This document shows, piece after piece, positions 1 through 7,778 of a stretch of 64,000 nucleotides of DNA. Below the pieces are notes generated by a model that searched no databases, was not told where the DNA came from, and saw only the letters and a program-made list of their open reading frames with translations. The stretch is from positions 62,001 through 126,000 of the forward strand of contig JAUNVJ010000001.1 of NCBI GenBank assembly GCA_030537695.1, read 5' to 3'. The stretch is from Tissierellia bacterium (lineage in GTDB: Bacteria; Bacillota_A; Clostridia; Tissierellales; Peptoniphilaceae). A program made the position numbers and the translations under genes. Numbering within the stretch: position 1 is the first letter of the stretch; each line of letters begins with the position of its first letter.

Positions 1-65
1 CCTGTATCTCCTTCATGTTGCTTAAACGTATTAATAATTTCATTTTTCAATTCTTTGTTCAACAT
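1..65 (-). CDS. rpsO: 30S ribosomal protein S15, N-terminal fragment (cut by window edge)
   Basis: Only the first 21 codons are in the window. They read MLNKELKNEIINTFKQHEGD and then TG, which matches the start of bacterial S15 (the 'FKxHExDTGSPEVQ' region). The ATG is preceded at a good distance by GGAGG. S15 is a primary 16S rRNA binder in the small-subunit central domain. The gene follows ribF, the classical ribF-rpsO order, but has its own promoter and a leader of about 80 nt, so it can be expressed independently of the rimP-ribF operon. The rest of the gene lies outside the window. Confidence 0.85.
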   Translation of the reverse strand, partial: MLNKELKNEIINTFKQHEGDT

Positions 66-142
66 ATCATAACCTCCAAAATTTAATAAACCTTATCCTA
101 GTAAAACACCGAGGAATGTTAGACCACGATAAGCTAATCCAC
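66..142 (-). promoter_or_regulatory. rpsO 5' leader, possible S15 autoregulatory element
   Basis: This is the untranslated leader between the predicted start site and the rpsO ATG. It contains the run ACATTCCTCGGTG followed by a purine-rich TAGGATAAGG segment and the GGAGG ribosome site. rpsO leaders of Firmicutes are known S15 repressor targets that mimic the rRNA site. The resemblance here is from memory, not from a covariance search. Confidence 0.4.
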
Positions 143-148
143 CTTAAA

Positions 149-177
149 AGAATACCATTTGTTTCTTCACTTGTCAA
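149..177 (-). promoter_or_regulatory. sigma-A promoter of rpsO
   Basis: On the minus strand a perfect -35 TTGACA (172-177) is followed after 17 bases by TATTCT (149-154). It lies just past the ribF stop codon, in the only gap before rpsO. Confidence 0.7.
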
Positions 178-179
178 TA

Positions 180-1088
180 TTATCGTTGTCTTATTTGTTG
201 AATATCTCTTTCTATTTGTTGAAACAATGCTGAAACAGAATCAAAAACCGTCTCAGGTCTTAAGAAAGACAAAAATTCCAAAATGATCGATTCTCGATAA
301 ATATCTTCATTGAAGTCTAAGATATGACTTTCAATTTTGATCCCGTCAAAATCTACGGTGGGATTGACACCTACATTTGTAGCTGCCCTATAAGTTTGAC
401 CTTTCACTGTGATATTCGTATCATAAACTCCAAATTTCGGAATCACATAATGATCATCTAATTGTACATTTGCCGTGGGATATCCCATTTTTGTACCAAG
501 TTTTTTCCCATGCACAATGTATCCCGTCATTCGGTAGGGTCTTGTCAAAAGACGATTTGCCGTTTCGATTTCTCCATTTCGAATGAATTCTCGGATCATA
601 GTGGAAGAAATAGGAATACCATTATAAGTTACCGGATCAATAATATCAACGGTATCAAAAGATTCTTTGTTTTTTAATAAAAATAAAGAATCCCCCTTTG
701 CTCGATAACCGTAAGTGTAATCATATCCGACAACAATCCCTACAGTTTGTAACTTATTCTTTAAAAAATCGATTAAAAAATTTAGTGGCTCAATATTCAT
801 AAATTCAGGGGTAAAATCTATCACATAACATAAGTCGATTCCTATTTCTTCCAATAATTTCATTTTAATACGATTGGTGATAATAATTTCTTTTTTTTGA
901 AAACTTATTAAATTGTCCGTATGTTCTGTAAATAAAAGCACACTGGATTTAATATTTAACTCCCGAGATCTTTGTATCGCTTTTTGTAATAGTGTTAAAT
1001 GTCCTTTGTGAAGTCCATCGAAATTACCTAGGGCAATTACCGATGGTTCTTTGGCCATAAAGCTTAAATCAATATTTATAACTTCCAT
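180..1088 (-). CDS. ribF: Bifunctional riboflavin kinase / FAD synthetase
   Basis: This cytoplasmic enzyme phosphorylates riboflavin to FMN and adenylates FMN to FAD. The 302-residue protein has the family's usual length and both domains. The N-terminal nucleotidyltransferase shows GNFDGLHKGH near residue 21 and SSTMIRE near 160. The C-terminal flavokinase shows KLGTKMGYPTANV near 195 and the ATNVGVNPTVD loop near 240. The start is an ATG with AGGTG upstream. It is the last gene of the rimP-nusA-infB operon, 7 bases after truB, and precedes rpsO as in many Firmicutes. Confidence 0.95.
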   Translation of the reverse strand: MEVINIDLSFMAKEPSVIALGNFDGLHKGHLTLLQKAIQRSRELNIKSSVLLFTEHTDNLISFQKKEIIITNRIKMKLLEEIGIDLCYVIDFTPEFMNIEPLNFLIDFLKNKLQTVGIVVGYDYTYGYRAKGDSLFLLKNKESFDTVDIIDPVTYNGIPISSTMIREFIRNGEIETANRLLTRPYRMTGYIVHGKKLGTKMGYPTANVQLDDHYVIPKFGVYDTNITVKGQTYRAATNVGVNPTVDFDGIKIESHILDFNEDIYRESIILEFLSFLRPETVFDSVSALFQQIERDIQQIRQR

Positions 1089-1095
1089 ATTTCAC

Positions 1096-1971
1096 CTATA
1101 TCAGTTTTTTATTCATTTTAATAAATAATTGTTTGTTAATTTCACGTGTTTCCCCAATTCCTAAAAATGATTCGTCACAATATAATCTATAATACCCTTT
1201 TTTAATAGGTTCTTTCAATGGATAAAATCCTCCGTTGATGATTATTTTATAACCGGAAGAAGGAATGTCAAAAGGCTTTAAATGTCGAAGAGGGCGATCC
1301 AATGGAATCAATCGTTTTTCCAGTTCCTTTAAGTCCATACATTCCAATTCTTTTTCTGTGATACAATCTTTCAACATAAAATCGGACGTTTTACTGCGGA
1401 TCAGTTTGGATAATGTGGCGTATGTCCCTAATGAAAGACCAATATCATTTGCTAAACTTCGAATATAGGTACCGGAAGAACAATTCACTTTAATGGTAAA
1501 GGTGTTTTTTGAAAAATCCAATAATTCTATGGAAAAAATATGAATCTCACGACTTTTTCGTTGGATGGTAATGCCTTCTCGAGCATATTCATATAATTTT
1601 TTTCCCCCCACTTTAATCGCTGAGTACATAGGTGGTACCTGATGATTGACACCGATAAATTGTTGTAAAACATTTAATACATTTTGTCTGCTTACTATTT
1701 TGGTGCAGGTATTGGTCACCGTTCCGGTAATATCATAAGTATCCGTCTGTATGCCTAGACGAATTTGTGCAATATATTCTTTATCTCCCTTTAAGATATA
1801 GTCAGAGACTTTCGTTGCTTTACCAATACACATAGGCAGCACCCCTGTTGCCATGGGATCAAGGGTGCCGGTATGTCCTATTTTTTTTATTTTTGTTTTT
1901 CTGCGTAAGATATAGACTGCATCATGGGAGCTAATTCCCTGGGGTTTGTTAAATAGCAAAATGCCGTTCAT
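1096..1971 (-). CDS. truB: tRNA pseudouridine(55) synthase
   Basis: It makes pseudouridine 55 in the T-loop of tRNAs. The 291-residue protein begins LLFNKPQGISSHDAV and carries the catalytic GHTGTLDPMATGVLP motif (Asp about residue 38), followed by the TruB C-terminal region. Its ATG overlaps the nrnA stop by 4 bases, so the two are probably translationally coupled. The order rbfA-nrnA-truB-ribF is the standard Firmicutes order. Confidence 0.95.
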   Translation of the reverse strand: MNGILLFNKPQGISSHDAVYILRRKTKIKKIGHTGTLDPMATGVLPMCIGKATKVSDYILKGDKEYIAQIRLGIQTDTYDITGTVTNTCTKIVSRQNVLNVLQQFIGVNHQVPPMYSAIKVGGKKLYEYAREGITIQRKSREIHIFSIELLDFSKNTFTIKVNCSSGTYIRSLANDIGLSLGTYATLSKLIRSKTSDFMLKDCITEKELECMDLKELEKRLIPLDRPLRHLKPFDIPSSGYKIIINGGFYPLKEPIKKGYYRLYCDESFLGIGETREINKQLFIKMNKKLI

Positions 1972-2948
1972 TTTTTCATTTCCTTAATTGCTGCTGCAAT
2001 GACAGCTTTCTTAGCCTCGTCCATCGTCATATTATAAATAGTTCCACCACTTGCCCTTATATGGCCTCCTCCATTAAATTGAGAAGCCAGTTTTGTACAA
2101 TCAAATACCTTTTTGGATCGAGTAGAAAGACGAATAAAATCATCTTTCTCTTTTAGTAGAATCGCCAATTCAATGGATGCAATATCTCGAACAAATTCGA
2201 CAATACCATCGGCATCACTTTTTCGAGCTTTTGCTTTTGTTATATCCGATTCTAAAACTGTTACGATTCCAATTTTATCATCACAATAATATTCCAAAGT
2301 GTCTAGTGCTCGTAATAGAAGATCTGTTTTCTCTTTCGTTCTACTTTGAAATAAGTGGACGGTTATATCATTTAAATTAATTCCTTTTCCCAATAAAATA
2401 CTGGCAATTTCAAAGGTTCGAGGTCGCACGGAATCATATTTAAAGGAGCCGGTATCCGTAGCTATTCCTGTAAATAAACAGGTTGCAATTTCCTTTGTGA
2501 TTTTATAATTCAACTCCTGGAAAATCTCAAAAACAATTTCAGCAGTAGCAGGCGATTGAGCATCTACGATATTTAAATCTGCAAAGTGATCGTTGGTATT
2601 GTGATGATCGATATTGACGCTATACTTTGATCGTTTTAAGAGATTCTTTGCCTTTCCTGTACGGTTCAGATCAGCACAATCAAGAATGATCATCAGGTCA
2701 AATTCTTGATCTTTCAATGTTTCAGAATGGACTCGATCTTCTAGACCTGGTAAAAAGGATTCAGCAGTGGGAATTTCATCATCACATACCAAGTATGCAG
2801 TTTTTCCGTGGTTTTGAGCTAAATGATAGATGGAAAGGATCGACCCTAGATTGTCACCATCAGGATTCATATGGGAGCAAATGACAATGGATTTTGCATC
2901 TTCATATACATTTGCGAAAGATTTCGCTAATGTTTTTAAATTATTCAT
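1968..2948 (-). CDS. nrnA: Bifunctional oligoribonuclease / pAp phosphatase (DHH family)
   Basis: NrnA degrades nano-RNAs of 2-5 nt and dephosphorylates 3',5'-pAp, replacing Orn and CysQ in Firmicutes. The DHH domain shows SHMNPDGDNLGS, a buried DCAD and the DHHNTNDHF motif. The DHHA1 domain ends with FNGGGHIRASGG. The ATG at 2948 is preferred over TTG/ATG options a few codons upstream because GAGGT sits 6 bases before it; this gives 326 residues. It overlaps the rbfA stop by 8 bases. Confidence 0.92.
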   Translation of the reverse strand: MNNLKTLAKSFANVYEDAKSIVICSHMNPDGDNLGSILSIYHLAQNHGKTAYLVCDDEIPTAESFLPGLEDRVHSETLKDQEFDLMIILDCADLNRTGKAKNLLKRSKYSVNIDHHNTNDHFADLNIVDAQSPATAEIVFEIFQELNYKITKEIATCLFTGIATDTGSFKYDSVRPRTFEIASILLGKGINLNDITVHLFQSRTKEKTDLLLRALDTLEYYCDDKIGIVTVLESDITKAKARKSDADGIVEFVRDIASIELAILLKEKDDFIRLSTRSKKVFDCTKLASQFNGGGHIRASGGTIYNMTMDEAKKAVIAAAIKEMKK

Positions 2949-3288
2949 GATTGACCTCATCAATCAATTTGCTCATTTCAATACCCTTTTCAATGGAATC
3001 GTCTTTGATAAAAATCAATTCCGGCATAACTCTCAATTTAACTTCTCTGGAAAGTTCCTTTTTAATAAATCCTTTTGCAGATTCCAAGCCTTCTAATGCC
3101 GACTCACGATCTTCATCACTTCCTAAAACGGAAATATAGATTTTTGCATAAGATAAGTCACCGGTCACTTCCACATGAGAAACGGAGGTCAAAATTGGTA
3201 TTCTCGGATCTTTTAATTTATTTTGAATGATATCGGAAATACTTCGCTTTACTTCTTCTGAAATCTGATGAATTCTTTTCTTATTCAT
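2941..3288 (-). CDS. rbfA: 30S ribosome-binding factor A
   Basis: RbfA is a KH-like assembly factor that binds the immature 30S subunit near the 16S 5' end and helps cold adaptation. The 115-residue protein has the family's length and hallmark features: RISEEVKRSISDI-like N-terminal helix, LKDPRI, and LSYAKIYISVLG. It lies 2 bases after infB and overlaps nrnA, inside the nusA-infB operon. ATG with AGAGG upstream. Confidence 0.93.
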   Translation of the reverse strand: MNKKRIHQISEEVKRSISDIIQNKLKDPRIPILTSVSHVEVTGDLSYAKIYISVLGSDEDRESALEGLESAKGFIKKELSREVKLRVMPELIFIKDDSIEKGIEMSKLIDEVNHE

Positions 3289-3290
3289 GC

Positions 3291-5576
3291 TTATCCTCTT
3301 TTCACTTCTTTCAATATATAGGATTCTAAGAAATCTCCTTCTTTTATATCATTGAAGCCATCTACCATTAAGCCGCCTTCGTAACCGGTTGCCAATTCAC
3401 GAACATCATCTTTAAATCTCTTTAAGGATGAAATATCGCCTTCGTGAATGACGATATCGTCACGTAGTACCTTGACTTTGGAATTTCGAGGAATTTTTCC
3501 ACTTAATACATATACGCCTGCAACCATATTGTTATTCGGTAATTTAAAAGTTTGACGAACTTCACAACGACCTTGAATTTCTTCCACAATTGTTGGTTCT
3601 AAAAGACCTTTTACTGCAGAATCAATATCATTGATAATGTCATAAATAACTCGATAAGTTCGAATTTCTACTTCTTCTTCTTTTGACATATCAATGGCAT
3701 TAATATTGGGTCTTACGTTAAAACCGATGACGATTGCATTAGAAGCAGAAGCTAGTGTAATATCTGATTCATTGATTCCTCCCACTCCAGAGTGAACGAT
3801 ATTGATTTTGACCTCTTCATTGGTTAATTTTAAAAGTGATTGAATTAAAGCTTCTACAGAACCCTTTACATCAGCTTTGACCACTAGGTTTAAGTCTTTC
3901 ATTTCCTCTTCTTTAATTTTATCGAAAAGATTTTCAAGACTGACTTTATTCGTCATATTTAACCGTTCTTCACGAACTTGGGCTCTGTTTTTATCGGCAA
4001 TCGCCTTTGCTGTCTTATCATCTTTTACTGCAAAAATGGTATCACCAGCATTGGGTACATCAGAAAGGCCTAAAATGACAGCAGGTATAGAAGGGCCTGC
4101 TTTTTTCAAAGCTCGTCCTTTATCATCATCCATGGCACGAATACGACCATTGCAAGTTCCGCTCACCACATAGTCTCCAAAACGCAAGGTTCCATTTTTA
4201 ACCAAAACAGTGGCCATGGGTCCTTTGCCCTTATCTAAATTAGCCTCAATAATGGTACCAATGGCTTTCCGATTTGGATTGGCTTTTAATTCCTGCATTT
4301 CTGCCAATAAAAGAATCATTTCCAATAATTCATCGATACCTTCTTTGGTTTTTGCAGACACATTAACGGTAATTGTGTTGCCGCCCCATTCTTCTGCTAC
4401 CAGATCATGTTGCATTAATTCCTGTTTTACCCGCTCCGGATTTGCCGTTGGTTTGTCAATTTTATTGATCGCGACAATAATCGGCACGCCGGCTGATTTC
4501 GCATGGGATATCGCTTCAATGGTCTGGGGCATAACGCCGTCATCGGCCGCCACGACTAGGATGGCTATATCAGTAGTTTGAGCACCACGTAAACGCATTG
4601 ATGTAAAAGCTTCGTGACCGGGGGTATCCAAAAACGTAATTTTTTTGCCATTTAAAGTAACAGTATATGCACCGATATGTTGCGTAATTCCTCCCGCTTC
4701 ACTATCCGTTACATGAGAAGATTTTATAACATCCAAAAGAGACGTCTTTCCATGGTCAACATGACCCATAATAGTAACTACCGGTGGTCTGGGTTTAAGT
4801 TGTTGAGGCTTATCTTCTTTTAATAGACCGTATTCTTCTTCAATACTTATTTCAATTTCCGGTTCTGCTAATTCTATTTCTTTCCCTAATTCATCAGCTA
4901 CTAAAATGCAGGCATCTTCATCAATAGACTGATTTTGATTTGCCATAACACCTAAGGCCATTAATTTAGTAATAACTTGAGCTACCGGTACACTTAATTT
5001 ATCAGCAAAATCTTTTACTGTAATAGGAGCACTGATGTTGATAATAGTACCATCTCCTTTTTCTACCTTATTTTTTTGTCTCGATTTCTTCTTCGGTTTC
5101 TTTTTACTTAGATCTCTAGGACGATATTGTTGTTTCTGATTGTTATTATCTTTTTGTGTGTGCTTATTTCTTTTTTTCGATTTATTTTTTTTGAATTTAT
5201 CGTCCTTTTTTGAAACGGTCTTTTCCTCTTTTGCCACAGAATCTTTCATTTTTTTCGTCTGAGACGTTTCCGTTTTTTTATTTTTCGATTGTTTTGATGT
5301 TTTTTTGATCTCTTTTTTTTCAGAGATGTTTTGTGTTTTCTTATTTTGCTTCTTTTTGGTCTGTTTTTGTTTTTTATTTATGTTATCTTGCGACTGTTGA
5401 GAAGACTTTCCTTCTGTCCCCTTAGCAAAAGATTGTCGTACTTTATTGGCATCTTCTTCCACTAAAGTCGACATATGATTTTTTACAGGGATATTTAATT
5501 CCTGTAATTTTAAGATTAACTCTTTACTACTGATTCCAACTTCTTTTGCCAAAGCATGTACTCTGATTTTTGACAA
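3291..5576 (-). CDS. infB: Translation initiation factor IF-2
   Basis: IF-2 is the GTPase that places initiator fMet-tRNA on the 30S subunit and promotes subunit joining. The N-terminal IF2_N helix (VHALAKEVGISSKEL) is followed by a lysine-rich low-complexity linker (about 55-170), a second IF2_N domain, then the G domain with GHVDHGKTSL near 270, DTPGHEAF and NKID, and the four-domain C-terminal half. A TTG start at 5576 is chosen because AGGAGG lies 8 bases upstream and it gives the canonical MSKIRVHALAK; the total is 761 residues. Confidence 0.96.
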   Translation of the reverse strand: MSKIRVHALAKEVGISSKELILKLQELNIPVKNHMSTLVEEDANKVRQSFAKGTEGKSSQQSQDNINKKQKQTKKKQNKKTQNISEKKEIKKTSKQSKNKKTETSQTKKMKDSVAKEEKTVSKKDDKFKKNKSKKRNKHTQKDNNNQKQQYRPRDLSKKKPKKKSRQKNKVEKGDGTIINISAPITVKDFADKLSVPVAQVITKLMALGVMANQNQSIDEDACILVADELGKEIELAEPEIEISIEEEYGLLKEDKPQQLKPRPPVVTIMGHVDHGKTSLLDVIKSSHVTDSEAGGITQHIGAYTVTLNGKKITFLDTPGHEAFTSMRLRGAQTTDIAILVVAADDGVMPQTIEAISHAKSAGVPIIVAINKIDKPTANPERVKQELMQHDLVAEEWGGNTITVNVSAKTKEGIDELLEMILLLAEMQELKANPNRKAIGTIIEANLDKGKGPMATVLVKNGTLRFGDYVVSGTCNGRIRAMDDDKGRALKKAGPSIPAVILGLSDVPNAGDTIFAVKDDKTAKAIADKNRAQVREERLNMTNKVSLENLFDKIKEEEMKDLNLVVKADVKGSVEALIQSLLKLTNEEVKINIVHSGVGGINESDITLASASNAIVIGFNVRPNINAIDMSKEEEVEIRTYRVIYDIINDIDSAVKGLLEPTIVEEIQGRCEVRQTFKLPNNNMVAGVYVLSGKIPRNSKVKVLRDDIVIHEGDISSLKRFKDDVRELATGYEGGLMVDGFNDIKEGDFLESYILKEVKRG

Positions 5577-5605
5577 GTGGAACACCTCCTTACAAAGTGC
5601 AATAT

Positions 5606-5869
5606 TTATCGAATGGATTCTCTTAAACTTGCATAGGTTTCCTCGCTTATATCTGTGGAAAAAGCTTTGTTCAATCCATGGTTTTTAATTGCCTTATCCA
5701 GGCAATCTTTATTATTGCATAAATATGCACCTCTACCATTTGCCTTTCCGCTTTCATCTACAAAAATTTCATGTTCTTTATTTTTAACGACACGGATAAG
5801 CTCTTGCTTCGGTTTGCTCTGACGACAACCGACACAAGTTCTCATCGGAATTTTTCTTGGTTTTTTCAT
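5606..5869 (-). CDS. rnpM: RNase P modulator RnpM (YlxR family)
   Basis: This small RNA-binding protein of the YlxR family (87 residues) is known in Bacillus to modulate RNase P. Visible marks are the opening KKIPMRTCVGC-like segment (here RKIPMRTCVGCRQSKPK) and NGRGAYLC, typical of the family. The ATG at 5869 has GGAG 6 bases upstream and is preferred to a GTG four codons earlier. It sits between nusA and infB. The L7Ae-like ylxQ gene usually found next to it is absent; only 29 bases separate it from infB. Confidence 0.88.
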   Translation of the reverse strand: MKKPRKIPMRTCVGCRQSKPKQELIRVVKNKEHEIFVDESGKANGRGAYLCNNKDCLDKAIKNHGLNKAFSTDISEETYASLRESIR

Positions 5870-5889
5870 TGATAACTCCACAAAAAAGA

Positions 5890-7194
5890 TTATTCTTCTA
5901 CTCTCGGATCTTTGGAAAAATCCGTTGACTCTTGATGATCCATTCCAACAGTTTCATCCGTGGTAATCGAATCCATCAAATTTTCTTCAGTTTCAGTTAG
6001 AGATGAGGTTTCCAATGCTTCACAATCTACTGATGAGTTTTCAGCCTTCTCTTCCCCATCGGCTTCATCGACTGTTTTAAAATCAGAGGAATTTTCCTTA
6101 CCTTGAGATTTAAAGGCTTCTCGTAATTCTTCTTCTGTCATATCTTCAAGATTTAAATATTCTTCAAATTGTGTCACTGACTTGATATCAATTTTCCAAT
6201 TGGTTAGTTTTGCTGCAAGACGAACATTTTGTCCTTCTTTTCCGATGGCCAAAGATAATTGATAATCTGGAACGACTACTAATGCGGATTTTTCTCTCTC
6301 ATTGACAAATACTTTTTCCACTTTGGAAGGACTTAAAGCATTTGCTATAAATTTTTCAATTTCTTTTTCCCAAATTACAATGTCGATTTTTTCATTTTGT
6401 AATTCATCTACGATTGCATTGACTCTAGCTCCCTTATAACCGACACAAGCACCAAGAGGATCAACCTCTTCATCTCTGGAGAAAACGGCTATTTTAGTTC
6501 TTGAACCTGATTCCCTTGCAATCGAATAGATTTCAACAATCCCTTCGTTTATCTCCGGAACTTCCAGTTCAAACAGTCTTTTAATCAAATCGGGATGGGA
6601 TCTGGAAAGAATGATTTGCGGTCCTTTTGGTGAGCGCTTCACTTCCAACAATAAAAACTTATATCGATCTCCATGTTCATAGGACTCATTTTTAATTTGC
6701 TCATTCACAGGCAATATGGCTTCCGTTTTTCCAAGATCTACATATACATTGCCATGGGAGTTTCGCTGTACCAATCCAGTGATGATCTCTCTTTCTCGAT
6801 CCGTAAAATCCTCAAAGATAACGTCTCGTTCTGCATCTTTTATTCGTTGAATGACAACTTGTTTTGCAGTTTGTGCAGCAATTCGACCAAAGTTTTTCGG
6901 ATGAATTTCCATATTATAAACATCCCCTATTTCATAGATGGGATTGATTTTTTTTGCATCATCCAATGAAATTTCCAAAAGAGGATCTTCTACTTCTTCT
7001 ACAATTTCCTTGCTGGCATAGATCGAGATATCACCATTCTCACGATTCATATTTATAATTACATTTTGAGAAGTGCCATAATTCTTTTTGTAGCTTGAAA
7101 TTAAAGCAGATTCCAGGGCTTCGAAAACCAATTCTTTGGGAATGCCTTTTTCTTGCTCTATTTCATTTAAAGCACCGATAAACTCTTCGTTCAT
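5890..7194 (-). CDS. nusA: Transcription termination/antitermination factor NusA
   Basis: NusA binds RNA polymerase and nascent RNA and modulates pausing, intrinsic termination and antitermination. Domains in order are the N-terminal RNAP-binding domain, the S1 domain (about 135-200, GLVQRNSHGNVYVDLG), and two KH domains (GACVGYKGARVNAIVDEL and VVPDYQLSLAIGKEGQNVRLA). From about residue 345 there is an acidic, Ser/Glu-rich tail in place of the repeats seen in Proteobacteria. Total length is 434. ATG with GGAGG upstream; it lies 12 bases after rimP. Confidence 0.96.
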   Translation of the reverse strand: MNEEFIGALNEIEQEKGIPKELVFEALESALISSYKKNYGTSQNVIINMNRENGDISIYASKEIVEEVEDPLLEISLDDAKKINPIYEIGDVYNMEIHPKNFGRIAAQTAKQVVIQRIKDAERDVIFEDFTDREREIITGLVQRNSHGNVYVDLGKTEAILPVNEQIKNESYEHGDRYKFLLLEVKRSPKGPQIILSRSHPDLIKRLFELEVPEINEGIVEIYSIARESGSRTKIAVFSRDEEVDPLGACVGYKGARVNAIVDELQNEKIDIVIWEKEIEKFIANALSPSKVEKVFVNEREKSALVVVPDYQLSLAIGKEGQNVRLAAKLTNWKIDIKSVTQFEEYLNLEDMTEEELREAFKSQGKENSSDFKTVDEADGEEKAENSSVDCEALETSSLTETEENLMDSITTDETVGMDHQESTDFSKDPRVEE

Positions 7195-7206
7195 GTTCTT
7201 CCTCCA

Positions 7207-7668
7207 TTAAAATTTTATCGTCTGTTTCATCGTTGAAATACTTTTAATTGGTATTTTTTGAATCGATTGTTCAATTTCTATTGAGACATATTCATCATCA
7301 TAATCTTTTAAAAATCCTTCATAGACTTTTTTCCCGTCGATCGGAGCATAGAGTTTTACCGTGACCTCTTTATTTAAATTTCGGCGATAATCATCACTGG
7401 TTTTAAGAGGGCGATCCAATCCTGGAGATGAAACCTCCAAATAATACGGTACTTTGATGAGATCTAATTCGTCTAGCTTCTTATCAAGTTGACGACTAAT
7501 CTTTTGACAATCGTCAATATTTATACCATTTTTATGATAAATAAAGATCGATAACAGGTCGTGCTTTGCTCCATTTTTATATTCAATATCCACGATTTCA
7601 TGGCCTGACTGTTCTGCAATATTGGTTGCAATAGGCCAAAGAGTTGACATTAGTTGTTTTTTATTCAT
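7207..7668 (-). CDS. rimP: Ribosome maturation factor RimP
   Basis: RimP acts in 30S subunit maturation. The 153-residue protein shows the family hallmarks GHEIVDIEYKNG, NIDDCQKISRQLD and YYLEVSSPGLDRPLK, followed by the Sm-like C-terminal domain. The ATG at 7668 has GGAGGTG upstream and gives the usual N-terminus; longer readings begin within the terminator-like leader. It is the first gene of the rimP-nusA-rnpM-infB operon, preceded by its own promoter and a strong hairpin (7691-7722). Confidence 0.93.
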   Translation of the reverse strand: MNKKQLMSTLWPIATNIAEQSGHEIVDIEYKNGAKHDLLSIFIYHKNGINIDDCQKISRQLDKKLDELDLIKVPYYLEVSSPGLDRPLKTSDDYRRNLNKEVTVKLYAPIDGKKVYEGFLKDYDDEYVSIEIEQSIQKIPIKSISTMKQTIKF

Positions 7669-7690
7669 CGGGACACCTCCATTGAATATC

Positions 7691-7722
7691 AAAAAACAAA
7701 GAGTGGGATGGCCCACTCTTTG
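7691..7722 (-). terminator. Strong intrinsic terminator between polC and rimP
   Basis: An 11-bp perfect stem (7697-7707 with 7712-7722) with a 4-base loop is followed on the minus strand by six Us (7691-7696). It ends the polC transcript. It also lies downstream of the rimP promoter, so it would act on the rimP leader as well. Confidence 0.85.
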
Positions 7723-7750
7723 ATAATGTTCTATAACGTTCTTTCACTAT

Positions 7751-7778
7751 TATAACATATTCAGTAAAAATTTCAATA
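7751..7778 (-). promoter_or_regulatory. Promoter of the rimP-nusA-infB operon
   Basis: On the minus strand TTGAAA (7773-7778) abuts the polC stop codon. After 16 bases comes an extended -10, TGTTATAAT (TATAAT at 7751-7756). Transcription would start near 7744, about 22 bases before the hairpin at 7697-7722. Confidence 0.7.
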
